DNA of 64,000 nucleotides from positions 170,812,476 through 170,876,475 of the forward strand of contig OZ038378.1 of NCBI GenBank assembly GCA_964036045.1, written 5' to 3'. The DNA comes from Eutreptiella sp. 'Long Island Sound 2002' (lineage: Eukaryota > Euglenozoa > Euglenophyceae > Eutreptiales > Eutreptiaceae). This document shows, piece by piece, positions 25,201 through 40,200 of the stretch (positions are counted from its first letter, which is position 1; each line of letters opens with the position of its first letter). The translations under genes were made by a program, and so were the position numbers. The notes under the pieces were generated by a model. It saw only the letters and a program-made list of their open reading frames with translations. It was not told the DNA's origin and did not search any database.

Positions 25201-28200
25201 CCTTTGGGAGCGCTTACTGCGCGCCGCAGGGTAAGGGTAAGGGTAATTAGCTTCAATGTACATTGTCTAGAAAATACATACACCGGAACAAAAAAGTTCC
25301 GTGTATGTTGATCTGTTGACACCATCGCTCTCTACAAAGGAGGAACTACAGCACCGCCACATCGAGCCGGGGCTGAGCTTGAGGGCAGGATCTTCAATGA
25401 GGAACAAACAACATTTGTATAGTGCCTCATCTTGCCCAATCTAGCGCTCAAAGCACTCTTACACATCACCATAGGTTTCGTTTAGCTTAGTTCAGCAGAT
25501 TACCTCCGAAGCCACAAAACCCATTGTTCCGTACAACCATTTTGGGGTCCGTAGAGCCCCCCCCCCCCCCCCTGGGGTCCTGGTTGGCAACCACGCCCAC
25601 CCTTGCCGTCTTAGGAGTGCCCAAAGCAGGGACGACACAAAGTTCATACACCACCCATTCCATATTGGGGACGGGCAACAAGTGCACATAAAAGTAGTAA
25701 CAAAAATAGGGAAAAAAGGGCGTAGAGGATTATATGTTACATAAAAAACGCATGTGTGTATGTACAACTACATTGCCTCCGTTCCAAGATAATTCCCCAA
25801 ATTCCCCAAATTACGCGCCGCAGGTGCTGCAGGATAAGCACCCCCTTTACTTCGTTGCATTCGTTTCAAAATAATTGAGGACCCGCCCCTATCACAGTCT
25901 TGTGTAACTATGTGTCTTGTGCAACCGCGGGCCAAGCTCGAGCTCAAACAGGTGGGTGCCAAAATGGGTCAACGGGGTCCAGTAGGGGCAAAAAAAGATA
26001 TTTTTTCAAAAATGATCCCAGATCGCGTTCAAAAAGCGATTTTAGCCCATTTTGAGCCCATGATGGCCCGTTGTGTTACTGCAGAGCCAAGTCTAGCGCA
26101 AGAAAATTTGGCGCCAATATTTTGGTCAACCCACCGGTCAACTGCCCATTGCAAAATGCCCAGCACTGTGAACCACCAAGCGACCCAAAGACACCTGACA
26201 GCCTGCACCTGAGTCCCAGCACTCCCAGCCAAGCCACGGCTCACCGGTACCCATGGGGAGGGGGGGGGCGGAATGGCAGCCCAGCTTCTCCACCCCTGAC
26301 CACCCACCCACCCACATTAGAAACATTTTCCTCAGGAAAAAAATGAAATTTATCAAAAAAAGCCCGAAATTGAAAGTCGATTTAGGTGCATAAACGTGTT
26401 TTTGGCCTTTGACCCCCCTCCCCTTTGGATAGTTAAAATTCGCCACTACGCTGCGGCCTGCTCCCAGCCCTACTGTCAGCTTCAAGCAAGACATACCACC
26501 AAGCGCCGTTGTGGGAACACAATGATGTCCTTCAGCCCCCCCCCCCCCCCTTTCCCGCCTATTCTCCCCGTTCGCATGCTTCCCGTGTGGCTCCTGCGAC
26601 CACGGTATGACCTTGCACAACCATGAGAGAGGACCCCTGGGTGACCCCTGCAACTCGGCACGATCTCCGACGAACACAGGGCCACCCCTGCCATCCAGCC
26701 CCCATCAGCCCCCCGCTCCAGGCTCCTCGCGACTGCAGGAGCACTTCCCGGAAATTAGGGAGGATCTCTGGACAACGGTCCCCCTCCACCGTCATTGCCC
26801 AATCAGGAAACTCACCAAGAACCCTCGGAGATTGACGAATTCAAGATCCACTGGGCAACCTTTTCGAATGCCCCGGCATAACTGTCACAAGGCCTGCTGC
26901 GAGCGCGCGCGTTGGTCCCTTAAGCTGGCGTGGAAGACAATTGCTCGGCCAGAACGCAACAACACCACCAGCCTCACAATGACAAGCACAGGGACACACC
27001 AGGTCCCGGCCGTAGCTCTTGCCGGGGGCTTGGCAAGAGGCCTGACTGGTGAAGTGGCAATTCTTGGTCAGGCAGACGATCCAGAAGCATGGGGTCTCCT
27101 AAAATGCAGAAAAGACATGCCTTCCGGTTGGACAGATGTGGGTGTGTTTGTGGAGGCGTGCCTCTGGGCTGGGCGTGGTTCTGGGGGGGACTGTGTGAAG
27201 AAGGGGAGTGTGCGTGGGGTAAGGGTGCTTTTGTAGGGGTACAGCAGGTTGCACAGAGCCTTTTACTGACAACCTGGGCGTCCGGAACCGGATGCAGCAC
27301 ACACTCGCCAGCCCATACCCAGCCACAGGCCAGCACCCCGCATGCCCCACTAGCCGTTGTCAGCCTTCCCTGTTCATCTGATGCACCCGAGGCTTTCGAT
27401 TGCAGAAAGGGGAGGGGGGACGGACCCCCCGGCCCCCCCGCCCACCCATTAGGAGGGGTCAGCGAGCAGTATGGCCCTCAGGGTCCAGTCTCATCTGAGG
27501 TGGCCAACGTGCAGCGGGCTCATTAGAGGGCTGCTCCCTTGAGTGCTCAGCACGCCTTCCATCCACCACTCTGTGCCCCTCTGGGTCAGTCAAGGAGTGC
27601 CACAGACCACACATCCTCGCTACGCCCCGTTCAGCCCTCAGGGGTTGAGTTGTGCGCCAGAGGAAGCCACAGGTCACCAAACCGAAAGACTGCCCCAGCG
27701 GCTGTCGTGTAACTGCCTTAGTGTAGGCCCCCCCCTGCCCCACCAGGCACACACAACCCACCCACGCGGCAGCACACAACCCAAAGAGCACACACAGAAC
27801 GGCACCTGCCACAACAGATGCCAGGCCAGACACCTGCCGGAGGTGAAACCCGGTGCCCCTCCTGCATGCGCACCGACAACACACACAGGCACGGCAGTAT
27901 CTCCCTCCCACCAGCACCTCAGTCGGTTGCAGGAATCATCAACAGTCTGGGCGGCTGTGAGACCAGACAACCGGAGGCAGAGGCCCAGTCCTGCTGGCGA
28001 GGTAAGGACGCACAGGTAGTGGGGGCCTTGCCTTCAGCACAAGCCGAGACCCAAACCCCCCCTCCCACGCAAAAATACCCCCATGTGCACTCCCCTTCAC
28101 CCCTCCACCCTCCAAAGGGGCAAGAAGCACCATGTGTGAGCAGAAAGACAATCTCCACCTGCCACAGCGCCTACAGCGACATACACGTCAGCCTGCTGCC

Positions 28201-31200
28201 CCAGGTTCATGAAACCACACTTACTCAGCCTTTATGGCAACTCCCCCCCTCCCCCCCAAACAGGGGCTCAGTTGAATGGACCCCTTTGGAGCAACCCGGG
28301 ATAGCATGAAGGTGACCTACAGACCCCAAATTTCAGAAAAAACACATATTCTCCCAGCTCTCAGCGCGATGAGGGGATCCGGAGAAATCATCACTTGTCT
28401 GGGGTTCAGGGGTCGACAGGTTCCATGCCAAGAAAATCTGACTTGCCAAATTGGAAGAAAAGCGGGGGGAAATGGGGGAGGGAGGGGGCAAGGGGAAAAC
28501 ATCTCCCACCAATTTTGCCCACATGAACACCAATATCCACACTATTCTTAGAGGTACCCTTGGTTGCCTTGTGAGGTTGGTTGGCAGTGACGAACCAGAT
28601 TTCGACATAACACACATTTGATGCTGCAAAAAAAAATAATCAGCCGTTGCCTGCACAGGTGACAAATGATCAAGGAGCAGGCAACAAAACAAAACAAAAC
28701 AAACAGGGAACCAAGCATTGAAATTCCCTGCTTTCCCCCACTTTCCCCTGTTTTCCACACCAAGAATTTGCCTTTTCCTGTTTCCTTCCCACTTTGCCAT
28801 GCCCATGCCAAACAATTTTCGCTTGCCTTAGGTTTCCACAGATTTGGAACCTATAACCCATGGGGGTTCAATCAAAAAATTTTGTGCGACGTCTGACCAA
28901 AAATTTCTCCAGTACCGTAATCATTGGTCATGATCAATGGTCCCTGACAGCGAAGCGCTGGTTGGCAACAGTGGTTGGCAAATCACGGCCACCACTTACC
29001 ATTCCCTGGTAGCAAGTAGCAGTTGACTGAAAGCAGTTGCCAGCAGTTGGTGCCTACCTAACGAAAATTTGGTCATTAGCCGCTGGGGTGGTGGAAAATT
29101 GGCTTGCGCCCACGGGGGGTCACGGATGTCCATTTCCCAAACCCCCCCCCCCTTCTGGCCCGCCGTGACGGGGCAATGACAACCGGTCTACACAGCCCCC
29201 CAGTCCCCCCCCTACCCCCAACGGTGGTGGTATTTATGTCCGGTCTATTCCGGTTGCATCCCATAGCACGGGGGGGGGGGGGGGGATGCAACGCCCCACC
29301 ATGGCCTGGCACCCAGCCATCAGACAGCACCTGTTTAACTCAGAAAGGATGGTTCGCCAAAAAAGAAATTTTTTTTTTGCAAAGTGGTGCTGTCAGTGGC
29401 CCCCTGTGTTTAACTGACTTTTGTTTGTTTCCTTGTCAGGGCTGGTTGCTTCAGGGAAGGGGTCGAGAGCAGGGGGGGGGGTTTAAGGGGTATGTGTGCC
29501 TGTGACTGACTGAAAGGGTCCCCCCTGATGGGGGGACCTGTAGAAAACTGTCTTGGGGGGGGGCATGCACATGCAAACATGCAGACATGAAGACATAAAA
29601 AAGACAAAAAAAAGCGAAGGGAAAAACTTTACATGAAGCTGGTTTGAACCCAGGACCCCTGGGAATGGAGCCTAGGCCTACTACCAACTAAGCTAAGTCA
29701 GGATCTGCCTATATTCAAAAATCAGAGAGTGTATACCATAGTAAAAAAAAAAAGGCTGACAATGAGGACCATACATAGGTCCTGTCACAGGTGTCCATTT
29801 CCCAAACCCCCCCCCCCCCTCCTTCAGGCGACAGCCGTGACCCCCCCCGGGCGCAAGCCAATTTTCCACATGCCCTGGCGCTTGATGCTTTTGGCCGGTA
29901 ACCACCAGCCATCCTTGAAAAAATACTTCAAAATAAAAGCATCTAACCGCGCCAGCAAGGTGTCCCAGATCACAAACCGGGGCAATCGACACAGACAGTG
30001 TGGACGGAATCTGCGGAAAATCCCCACTAAGGGCTTCAAGAACCGGCTCACTTGCAGGCACTTAATTGTGTTGTGTTGCGCCTGGCACCCTCCAGGGTGC
30101 ACCACTCAAAGTGAGGGTGCGAAGGGGGACGTTGGGGGGTTCCACAAAAGCTGGTTGATTACTTGGGGTTGGGTGCCTTGGGGGGGGGGGGGGGGCGGAG
30201 GATAGAAGCATAGACGGAAGCGAGCCAAAACATCCGGAAAATTCTCAGGGAGGCAGAGGTAGCCTGACACTACCAACAACAGTCTCCTGGGGTTCCCCAC
30301 TCCCCTCAAACAGCACCTACGGGGCGAAGGGGCATCGGAGCAACGTCGAGAATAGGGGCGTCCTTGGGCTTCATCACGTGTCGTGAGTCGCCGACCTCAA
30401 CTCTGCGGACAGGGCCCCCCAGGTCGCCATAAAGGTCCTCGTCCTCGTGGACCATCCGCCGGTCCAGGAACATCATTTCTGCGGTGGGCCATGTGGGCAT
30501 GTGGGTGGAGAAAGACAAGCATGCTCCAGAAATAGAGCAAATGCACCCAAATGCACCTCATGCTGGATCTTAATGTCCATCCAAGACGTTTGCCATCGAT
30601 GGCCCGCCCATCTGGTGGCCTATTTTTTCCTTAAAGCTAGTTTTGAATGGTGTTTCGAAGCAATTTTGCAATCGCATTTCTGTCACCGACATACATGCAT
30701 TATAGCCTGCAAGAAATTAAAAGCATCCATCCAGGGACTATGCACCCATCTATATGGTCCCTCTTGTTCATTCCATCATTAATGAGTTTTGTCGCCCCCC
30801 CCCCCCCCACCAGTTTGGTCCCCGGACAACAAAAGACTTCTCATTTTGCCCCTCTTGGCACAAGCCGAACCCTCTTTGGGCTCCTGTAGAACTGTCCAAT
30901 CTCCTGCATAGTGTCCTCTCAAACCCCCAAAAGCCACAGTCTTGCTCCTCGGAAAGAACAACTATTTTGGGGGAATATTTTTCTAGCACAATCACCGAAA
31001 TAATAGATTTCCCGCAGATATTGCACCACAAGTGGAGGAAACAGGAAGCGAAACATGCATAGTTGGTGGTACCAGAAACCTCAGCTGCAAGAAAAAGTGC
31101 AACATTGTTGGTATAATTGTGGTGGGGAGTGGAGAAGAGTGGAGTGGAGTGGAGTGGTGTGGTATAGTGCAGTGTAGTGCGACCTTGTTGGTGTTGGTGT

Positions 31201-34200
31201 TGCTGTCAGTATTGTGTTTGTGTTTGTGTTTGTGTTGTGGTGTGGTGTGGTGTGCCGAAGGCGCTGTTCCCAAATGGCAATGGCCGGGATGCCTTGCATA
31301 CAGGTAATGCAAAACGGGAGGGCTGTGTGTTTGAACGCGTGCTGTGTGTGGTGTGTTGCGCACCTGTGACGGGGCAGGAGTCATCCCCACGCACGGCGGC
31401 CTTAGTTCAGGGCTGCCCTTGGGACTCCCTATTGCTCCGCCTGCTGGTGCAGTTGAAGTTCTTGCAATGCCCACGCCATAGTGCCCCATGGCACTGAGCG
31501 CGCCTTGATGAGGCTCTCTCGAGCTCTGGCATGGGCCAGCCAGACCTTCTGTGACTCGGACAACACCTGTTCGATGAACTCTGTCCCCATTTCGTGCGGT
31601 CCCGCCAGCCCAGGGGGGGGGGGGGGCATCCAGAAATTCTGACAAACCCATCCGCTAAGGAAAAACCTTGGTTCTGAATCTTAACCCGAAAACTAATCGT
31701 AAGCCCTGTCTGCTGGGTGCCTGGTGCTCTGCCATGGGCAGGCGGCTACGGTTCCCCTGCAGGCCCCCTCGTGTCAGCATCGGCTGCATGCTTGGGGTCA
31801 TCTGCCAAGTCCACTTGTGGACGGGGGCTCGTCCCTGCGCCTTGCTGCATATGTGGTTGCCCCCGCACAGTGCATAGGCTGGGCGCCCAGGAGGGGGGGG
31901 AGGTACCCCGCCCCCCTGTCCAACGCATCCCTGACCCCACTCGGCCTTGGCGCCATTGCGCTCCGGGGCCGGCATGCTGTTGCTGGCCCACTGCCGCTGT
32001 GCACGGGGCAGGGGGCAGTGGTGCTCCTGTTGTACACCACACTGCAGGGGGCAGGGGGCAGAGAAAATCTTGCAGAACACTGCCTTGTTGCTGCAAAAAT
32101 TCCTCTGCACAGGGCGCTGGTCAAACACCATGGCACTCGCAAATAGCGAGGAAGACATCGAGAATTGAGCAATCTCGAAAGAAAGAAAGAAAGAAAGGAA
32201 GAAAGAAAGGAGGGACAAAATCCCAACAGCCATGTGTGTCCTCCTATACAGAGTAACACCATACAATCACACATTTGTCACCATTCTTGAGTGGTAGTGG
32301 GAGGGCACATCACAACTGTGTCCCGCAAGGAAGCGAACTAGAGGTGCTTAATCGACCCCAGCGGCCAAATGATCGCACTGTGCACACACTGTGCTAAAGG
32401 CCCCGTCTTTAACAACATTCTCGAAAACCCTCAACAACGGTGTACAACTCTCAATGACCTTCTCCAATCCTCAACCCTCGACTCTCAAAAAAACCTACGC
32501 AACACCACTCCAATACCTTCGACGTCACCATACAACCCTCGGCATCTCCCCACACAACACTAACAGGACACCTTCAACAATCTGTACCAACACTGTGCCC
32601 CGCCAAACAGCAGTCAAGCAATACCTCTGTCGCGGAGGTTTTCTGGTCCCTGTGGAACACCAAGGGGCCGTCCCATTCCTTGATGCGACTGGTGGTGATG
32701 ATGGTGATGATGATGAGGTTGATCCAGTAGCTGGTGCTGGTGTGGCTGAGGGTGATGCTGAAGAGGCTGCTGATGCTGATGCTGGAGATGATGCTGGTGT
32801 GGCTGTTGGTGCTGGTGCTGGAGTGGAATGTGCTGGGGGTGTTGAAGTTGCTGCATGGGAACTGCTGGGCCAGGGCCCTGGCCTGTGCCTGACATTGGAA
32901 CACTGAAATCGTCGTCTTGGTCCATGGGTCTCCACCCCATATTCTGGGCTTGCATACCTCCTGCGCATGGACACAAACACATATGCATGAGCAGGGCAGT
33001 CAGTGGGGCCAAAACATTCTTCGATGATGTGATGCTCGAACCTCAAGGAAACGTCAGTTGACCAGCTCCAGGGCGGTCCTTAACGGGGAAAAAAAGTGTT
33101 CCCATACACAGTTTCCCAAAAAAAACCCGCAGGCACACCATGTGTTGGCGGTGGGCGGTTGGCGGTTGGCGGTTGGTGGTTGGCGACTGGCGGTTGGTGG
33201 CGGCTGGTGGTTAGGGATTGGTGGTTGATGGCGGTTGGTCGCCACTGGCGGTTGGCGGTTGGCGGTTGGTGGCAGTTGGCGGTTGGTGGTGGCTGGTGGT
33301 TGGCGGTTGATGGTCCCCTGGGGCGGTTCTTTAAAAAAAAATCTAGTCCCTTAAGGACCCCCCCTGACCAGGTCAATTGCTGGGTGCCCGGCAAGCAGGA
33401 TTGGCTGATTGCTGGACGCCATCAATCAACAAACAACACCGCCCACGAAAAACCAATAACCAGCATCAGATATCTGCCAACCGCACGTGATCCAATGCCA
33501 ATCTGTGGCTGTCTTTGACAGGGGGGGGGGGGGGATTCTTTAAGATCTCCCATGCACGGATGGCAGATGATGAGTGCTGGGGCTGGGCTTCCAACATGGC
33601 TCTGAAGCAGTGGCTCTGGCCTTGCAGCAACCACAGGGTCCAAAGATAAGCGTGAGCGCCACTGTTTTCAGAGTGTGGGCCTCGGAGTTCCATTCTGCCT
33701 CACACCTTGGGCCTCGGCAGGCCCTAAACCAATCTTGGTATGACCTGGTACTCCACATCAGACTGAAACACATATTCCACAACACTGACGTTGCGGAAAG
33801 CTGCCCCGCACAATTTGCTCCCTGTAAGGCCTCTGGACATGGCTAGGGTTGTATGCCCCAATTTCCCAACCCAAAGCGGCTTCTGCAAACCGACTCGAGG
33901 ACAGTATTGGCTGACCTGGCAGAGCTGGGGCTGGACTGTAGGAGGTGGGTGTTGGGTGTGGGACACGGGTTTGCATGTTGGGTGGGTGAGCCATTAAGGT
34001 GTAGGAGGTCTGCCAGTTGGAAGAAATGGGCGTCACAGGTGCCGGAGAGTCCTTTTTGCACTCTGTTCCTCCTTCCCTGCCTCCCTTGATGCACAAATGT
34101 GCAGGCGACAATGTCCAGCGGCCGCGTGTGCCCTCAACCACAAATACCACCGCTGTTTGAGCCATGAGTAATCTGTGCGTTGATGAGTATTTGGTCAGCG

Positions 34201-37200
34201 GTCAATTGAGGTTCTTTGGGGCGGGGGGGCTGTCCAGGGGTTCCTCCCCAAACGGAAAGTACTTCCGGCCTAATGCCTCCCAAGCTTCCGACTACTATGG
34301 AGAGAGCGGTTGCTCACAGGGATCAGACGGTTGCATCCCATACACCCACACCACACAACTTCCCACACGGCACCCCATGTGGGTGCAGAAGCAGCTCAGG
34401 GCCTGGGCCCGCCACCGCAGTGTTCACCACCCGCATCCCCCCTCACACCACCATTGGAAACACCACTAGCCTTGCCCCTCTGACGCCTTGTCTAAGCTTC
34501 TCCACGGCTTTTTCGAAACCCGATCCTTGCGTTGCTTGGCCAATGGCTGAAACCCCTACACAGAGGGCGTTTACGCCTGCAGACCCTGTTATGCATCACA
34601 CCCCACGTCGCACGTGCGATTTTCCCCATCCCGCGTCCCACGTCCCGTACGCCACATCTGAACGAGCCATACCATAAAGGCCTGCCTGCCCCATTGCCAT
34701 CCCCACCGCGTGCATGGGGCGCGGCATGACTTGTGCAGGGGCCGCAGGTTGCACCATCTGCATCTGCATCATGGGCGCTGGCTCCGGCGCCCTGACCGGC
34801 AGTTGTGCTTGGCTGTAGCCTTGGTTGTACTGGATATTGGTCTCCGGTGTGCCTGAGGAGAGGTACGTTGCAGTGTGCCCTGGACCACAAGAGCTGGGGC
34901 TGCATGCGACACTGACACCGGCTGTGCGCAAAAAAGGGGGTCAGTCCCGAGAAACGCCTGGTCAGGAAGTCTGACGTTGTTGGGGGTTATTGGCGTACAG
35001 CCCATACCCCAGAAGCAGGGCTGCGCTTGAAATGGTGGGGGGGTGCTGTCGAGGCTGAGTACACATGCCGGTTGGCACTTCCGGGTGTACGCAATGGTTT
35101 GAGTTGTTGGGTGGAAACCGTCCACCTTGTTTGCGGCGGGGTCCAGGTTTATGATTTTGGGGGGGGGGGGTTGTCTGACGGTTGAGCCTAACTGGTATGC
35201 ACACTGGGAGAGGGCAATTGTTTTATGAATTGATGTCTCGGAAGGACAGGCATCTTGTTTCTTGTCCAAATTGATGGGGTGGGCAGTGAGGGCAAGCAGC
35301 GGGCTGGGGCTGATTAGAGCTACGCACACCTGACAATCAGGCAGGAGGTGGTGGGGCGGAGGTAACTGCGCCAAGGGAGTCTGCAGAAAACAATTTTGCA
35401 ATTTTGAAATTGCCCCCCCCCTAGGGGTGGATATAGTGGGGGGGGGGGGGTAGTCCCCCCCCCCAGCCCCCCCCCTCCCCCCCGATGACGATTACGATTA
35501 CGATTTACCTGTTTGACTGACCGAGCAATTTTGCCAGCAGTTTTACAAGAGGACTGATGGCCCAAAAAGGCACCAAAGCAGGTGATACCCTGGATTTCAT
35601 CCCAGGACAATCAATCTATGAGCCTGTGCATATACCGTTGCACTACTGAGCCAACCTGCCAGCCTGAACACAAGACAATACATTGCACAGCGGTTGGTAT
35701 GTCCCATGAAGACAGTCCACACAGTGCAATCATTTCTTGACACATTTTGCCAAAATGGCTTGCAATTCCGAATCATCTTTGCCTGAACTGCCTGAGCTAA
35801 TTGTAATCGTAATCGTCATTCCGTCATCACTGCCTCCTGGCTCAACAGCCCCCCCCCCCCCCCCCACCCCCACCTTGGTAATGTTGTCACTATTATATCC
35901 ACCCCTGCCCCCCCCCCCCCCCCCCCCCACAGTTTTCTCCACCCAGGGGTGCCGGGTGCCCCTGCCCCCCCGGGAGGAGGAATCAAATACTGCACAAATT
36001 ACGACGATGTTATAGGTCAAGCACAGGTTACGGCTGTGGGCTAGGGCCGGGGGGGGGGGGGGGGGCAATGGCCCTCCAACAATTCCCACCAGACATTGCC
36101 TCACAAGCGCTTTTCCAACCTTTCTTCAGGAGGGTGGATGGGGGCAGTTTGAGGCTGTTCTCAAACTGCAGATCAACACGTCGTTGCTTCCTCTCTGGCC
36201 ATTTCCGTCCACATTGTTGACTTGGGGCATAAAGATGCCGTGCGGGCAAGCGAGCGGACGACAGTGTCTCTGTGGCGGTCTGTAAGCTCCCTGTCGGTCT
36301 GCCGACCAGTGTAGCCCCAGCTTACCCGAGACCAGGGTACCAGGGGGGGGGGGGGGGCTTTTCGTCTGGGGACAATTTCGTGAGGGGAAAATTTCAACAC
36401 ACCTCCAATTTTGGTGCGGGGCCATCATACACGAGAAACGTCAACACCCCCCCACCGTTGGTTCCTTGGGGACAAGTAGCTGTTTGAAAGTTTGGTAGGC
36501 CCAAATTTTGAACAATACCAACTCATCAGAGATAAAACACGGAGCAAGGCCCAGGTTGGCTCTCCATACTGAAGGAGGCACTAGCTCCACTGAGGATGCC
36601 AACGAGCAGGAAGTGCCCCAAATTGCGCAAAAAAATTTCGACACCAAACTGAAAAACCAAATTTTCCCCACGAAACTGTCCCCTTTCGACCCACCCCCCG
36701 TATATTTCCATAACTCTGTCCCTATGCTATCCCCATGCCCCCATGCCCCTTATCCCCATACCCGCATGTCCTTGAGACACTAAGCCCCGAGGCCCCCATG
36801 GTCCTGGTCTCCCTGTTCCTGCGCCCCCTTGGGCACATACGTTCGCGATTCTCAGCACTTTGGTACGGGGCGGATGCGCCCGGGTACGGGATGGAACTGC
36901 TCTGCCACTGTTGTGCGTTGGCACGCTCCTGCGCATCGTTCCACTCCTGGGCATCCTCCTGGTCACTATACTCGGACATCGAACTGTAGGACCTGCGGGT
37001 GAGAAGAAGGGATGGCAACCACGGCACCAAAGTATGCATGGATGGGTGTACGTATGTGTGGATGGACGGATGGAGGGATGGACACAGCGCCTGTGGATCC
37101 ATGACGGTCACGACACCAAGGGAGCCCGACCCCAACGACAAGCCTTGTCAAAAACCCTGAAAACATCGTACCTGGACCCAGACAGGGATCGAGAGGGCGA

Positions 37201-40200
37201 CTGAGACGGTGAAACGGAACTCCGTTGAGAGACGGAGGTGGACAGCGGCGACTGCGAGGCGGAGATTTCGGAGCGCATCGACTGGTCCGAGCTTGCAGAG
37301 CGTGCGGAGAACGGCGTGGCGTTGGAGGATGAAGCCTCGTCAGCGGCATCATCGAACACGCCCTTTGTGATGCACAGAATGTGCCGGTGGGGCGTGCAGG
37401 CGTGGGTGGCACAAGCGACCCGCTGAAACACTTGGGACCATACGGATGCCACGTCCACAAAGCAAAAAGGCCTTTGTGTGGCCACCAGTCAAGAAGACTG
37501 GGCCAATATCACAGCAGGTTTGTAAGAGTGCCAAAGGGGTGGAGGGTATAAAGCTCTATGCAATTCCTTCTTCATAGTGCATCTTGTTCTGGGTTGGGGT
37601 ATCTTCAACTCAAACTTGTCTTCATCTTCAACTCCACGGCGTCTTGCTGATGAGGAACTCCGGATGTCATGATAAACCATCAAGTGCAATATTGCGTGCT
37701 ACTGCACCCGTTTCCCACTTGGGCTCTGATGCAACCCATCAGTCAGTCCTCGTTAAAACTCCTGTAAGTACACCTCCCTGAGTCTCTACACTCGAATGGG
37801 TGGCCCTGCAGTCCCAGAGGACGTGCTGAACTCGCCGTTGCCGAATTCCGCGAGCGACAGTCGGACAGCCAGAAATCGGACACGGCCGTTGCGTCGGAGG
37901 CGTCAGGGTGGGCAGGGGGGGGGGGGGATTGCGGTCTGGGGGGGTCGAATCCAATTGCGAAAAATTGCGGGAAAATTGCGATACCGTAAGCAACAGGAGT
38001 ACAAACGGCACTGAACGCAGCAAGTCGGAACGGTGGCTCCGGACCACATCAGTAGGCACATGGGATGGGCAAGTCAGAAAAACTGCGGGAAAATTGCAGA
38101 AAATTGCGATAAATTGCGGGAAACTGCGAAACTGCGGACCTCCATCCCCCCACCCCCTTCGGTGTGGGAAGGACAGTGACGACGAAGAGCTTGCGATGCA
38201 GAGGCACGCCAGATGCCATGGACGGACAGGGACCTGCTGCGGCAGTTGGAGGACAGACTTCGGAACATGGAGAGGCCCCTCGAGTCCCCAGCCCAGCAAG
38301 GTCCGAAGGGGCGTGTGGGGTCAAGAGCACATGGCCCCTGAGTCAATCCAATGCCACTGCACAAGAGTAGCCTACGCCCCCGCCAGGTCTCTTTTATGGC
38401 AAAAGAGTCCCTCCCAAGAGAAACTTGGGAGAGCGACATGACCGGTAATCACTTTGGAATCGCCTTCCTATTGATAGTTTGGGTTCCGACATTGAGCGCC
38501 TGAAAGCCCGGCAGGAATGTTCTGAGGTCCAGGTCTTTTGTTTGACCTGCTTCTGTTGACTGAGATTGACTGTGTCTATGGGGGGCGGGGGGAGGAAAAG
38601 TGAAGGTTTGTGGGTCCGAGCGGAATGGCAATCCCACTGCCCACCACGGCGCCGTCTACGCCCGCGCTGCCCTTCAGCACAGATCCGAGCAATCCGTACC
38701 TCTTGCTCCAGCCGCTCCAGCTCCTGCCACTTCTCTTTCAGCTTCTCCTGCAGCCGCTGGCGCTCTGCATCTTTCTGGTCGGTGCTCCGGCTGCGTCGGC
38801 CGGGTGACCTGTCCCAGTCCCCACTGCTGTGCTTGACAAGCTTCCCGGCCATGCGCTCGTCACGTCCTGCCGATGGAATCAGGGACCGCAGCAATGCTCC
38901 TCGTGTAAACGGCATAAAATCCACCTTTTCAGTAACGGACACCAGACCGAAAACGTCGTTCCAGAGTCGGGCAGTTTGTGTTTTTGGTACCAAAAGGATA
39001 GCCCCAGGCCTTTACCCAACAAAGCATCGTATGAACACTAGTGCACCAGTGTGCCATACGCGAACATGGAATGGAGAGGGAACAAACAAGGCGGAACTTG
39101 GTGCTACAGCACGGCGAGGGCACACTCACGGGCGTGCTGGGATTCGGCCCCATTTCGTGCTAGGGCCTCCAAAATCTGACTCATTGTCCTCCATCTCTTC
39201 CGCATCCTACTCCTCCATGGATTCAATCCACACTCCCCTGGTCCCCTCTATCTTGCTTGTTTGCCTCTGCTCCTCCCCCTCCCTTACGTCGGCCGACGGC
39301 ACTGAGAGGTGGGTGTGCCGGGGGAAGTCAACCTTCAGATGCGAACAGGGGATACCGTCACTTTATGCGGTCACTCTACACCAGTGCTCTATACCGACAC
39401 CCCTACCAATGCTGCACAGCGTCACTCCATACCGTCACTGTACAGACCCCGATGTCGACAACTGCGGGAATTTGCCGGTGGATGTGGTGGAGAGAATTCT
39501 ACTGGCAGAGCTGCATATCTCCACATTTGTGCATTTCCCCCCGTTTTCATTACCCATGACCTCCAAGCGTTTGGATTTTTGTGGATTAACCCACCGAAAC
39601 GCCGGAACTGGGCTCCCAGGCATGGGCCGTCTGGGATCCCCAGACAAAAAACTTGCAACAATGGCGGCAGTGCCAAAGAAGGATGGGCCTCCTTGTAGTG
39701 CACGTCCATGGCTACACACCCCCTGCCGTCTTGGGGTCCCCTCGTTGGGGAAGGGGTGGCCCAAAGGTCTCGGCCAAATGGCACTATCCTGGGCCCACAG
39801 CCCCCCTCCCCCCGGGGGGACCCTTGGGTTGGCTGAGCCGGGCTTCCTGTGAGGCAACCACCATCCCCCCCCCCCCCCCCACTGACCTCGACCAATAAGC
39901 AGGTCACACAGAGGACCTGGACCCAAGGTCCCAGCAACCGCTCACACATTCCTGGGTTTGCCCGCTGTTGCGCTGTTCCCCGCTTGCCTGGGTCCTCCCA
40001 AGTGCCCAGCTGACCCGCCCCTCGACTGTGCGACACTCCATCCGCTCATTGGCTCACTTGGCCATGAACGTGGGATCATCATATTCGTTGGCCGGGGTTG
40101 CTCCTGTTGTTGTCGTGCTGCTCGTGCCTCTCTTGTTGCGTCGTTTGTCCTTCCCTGGCCACGGCATAAAGTGCTTCCATTGCCAGGAACAGTGGCATTC

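Noticed and set aside
31364-31440. 77-nt minus-strand exon candidate (SPKGSPELRPPCVGMTPAPS)
   Set aside because: Composition and splice sites fit, but including it leaves phase 0 into an exon that needs phase 1; exons 25 and 26 join in frame without it.
38566-39852. 428-codon plus-strand ORF
   Set aside because: It runs antisense through two well-supported minus-strand exons and their intron, and has no protein-like bias outside them.
39422-40036. 204-codon minus-strand ORF
   Set aside because: It covers an intron, is not bounded by splice sites, and its open frame seems due to C-rich composition; the real exon at 40154-40058 is in another frame.
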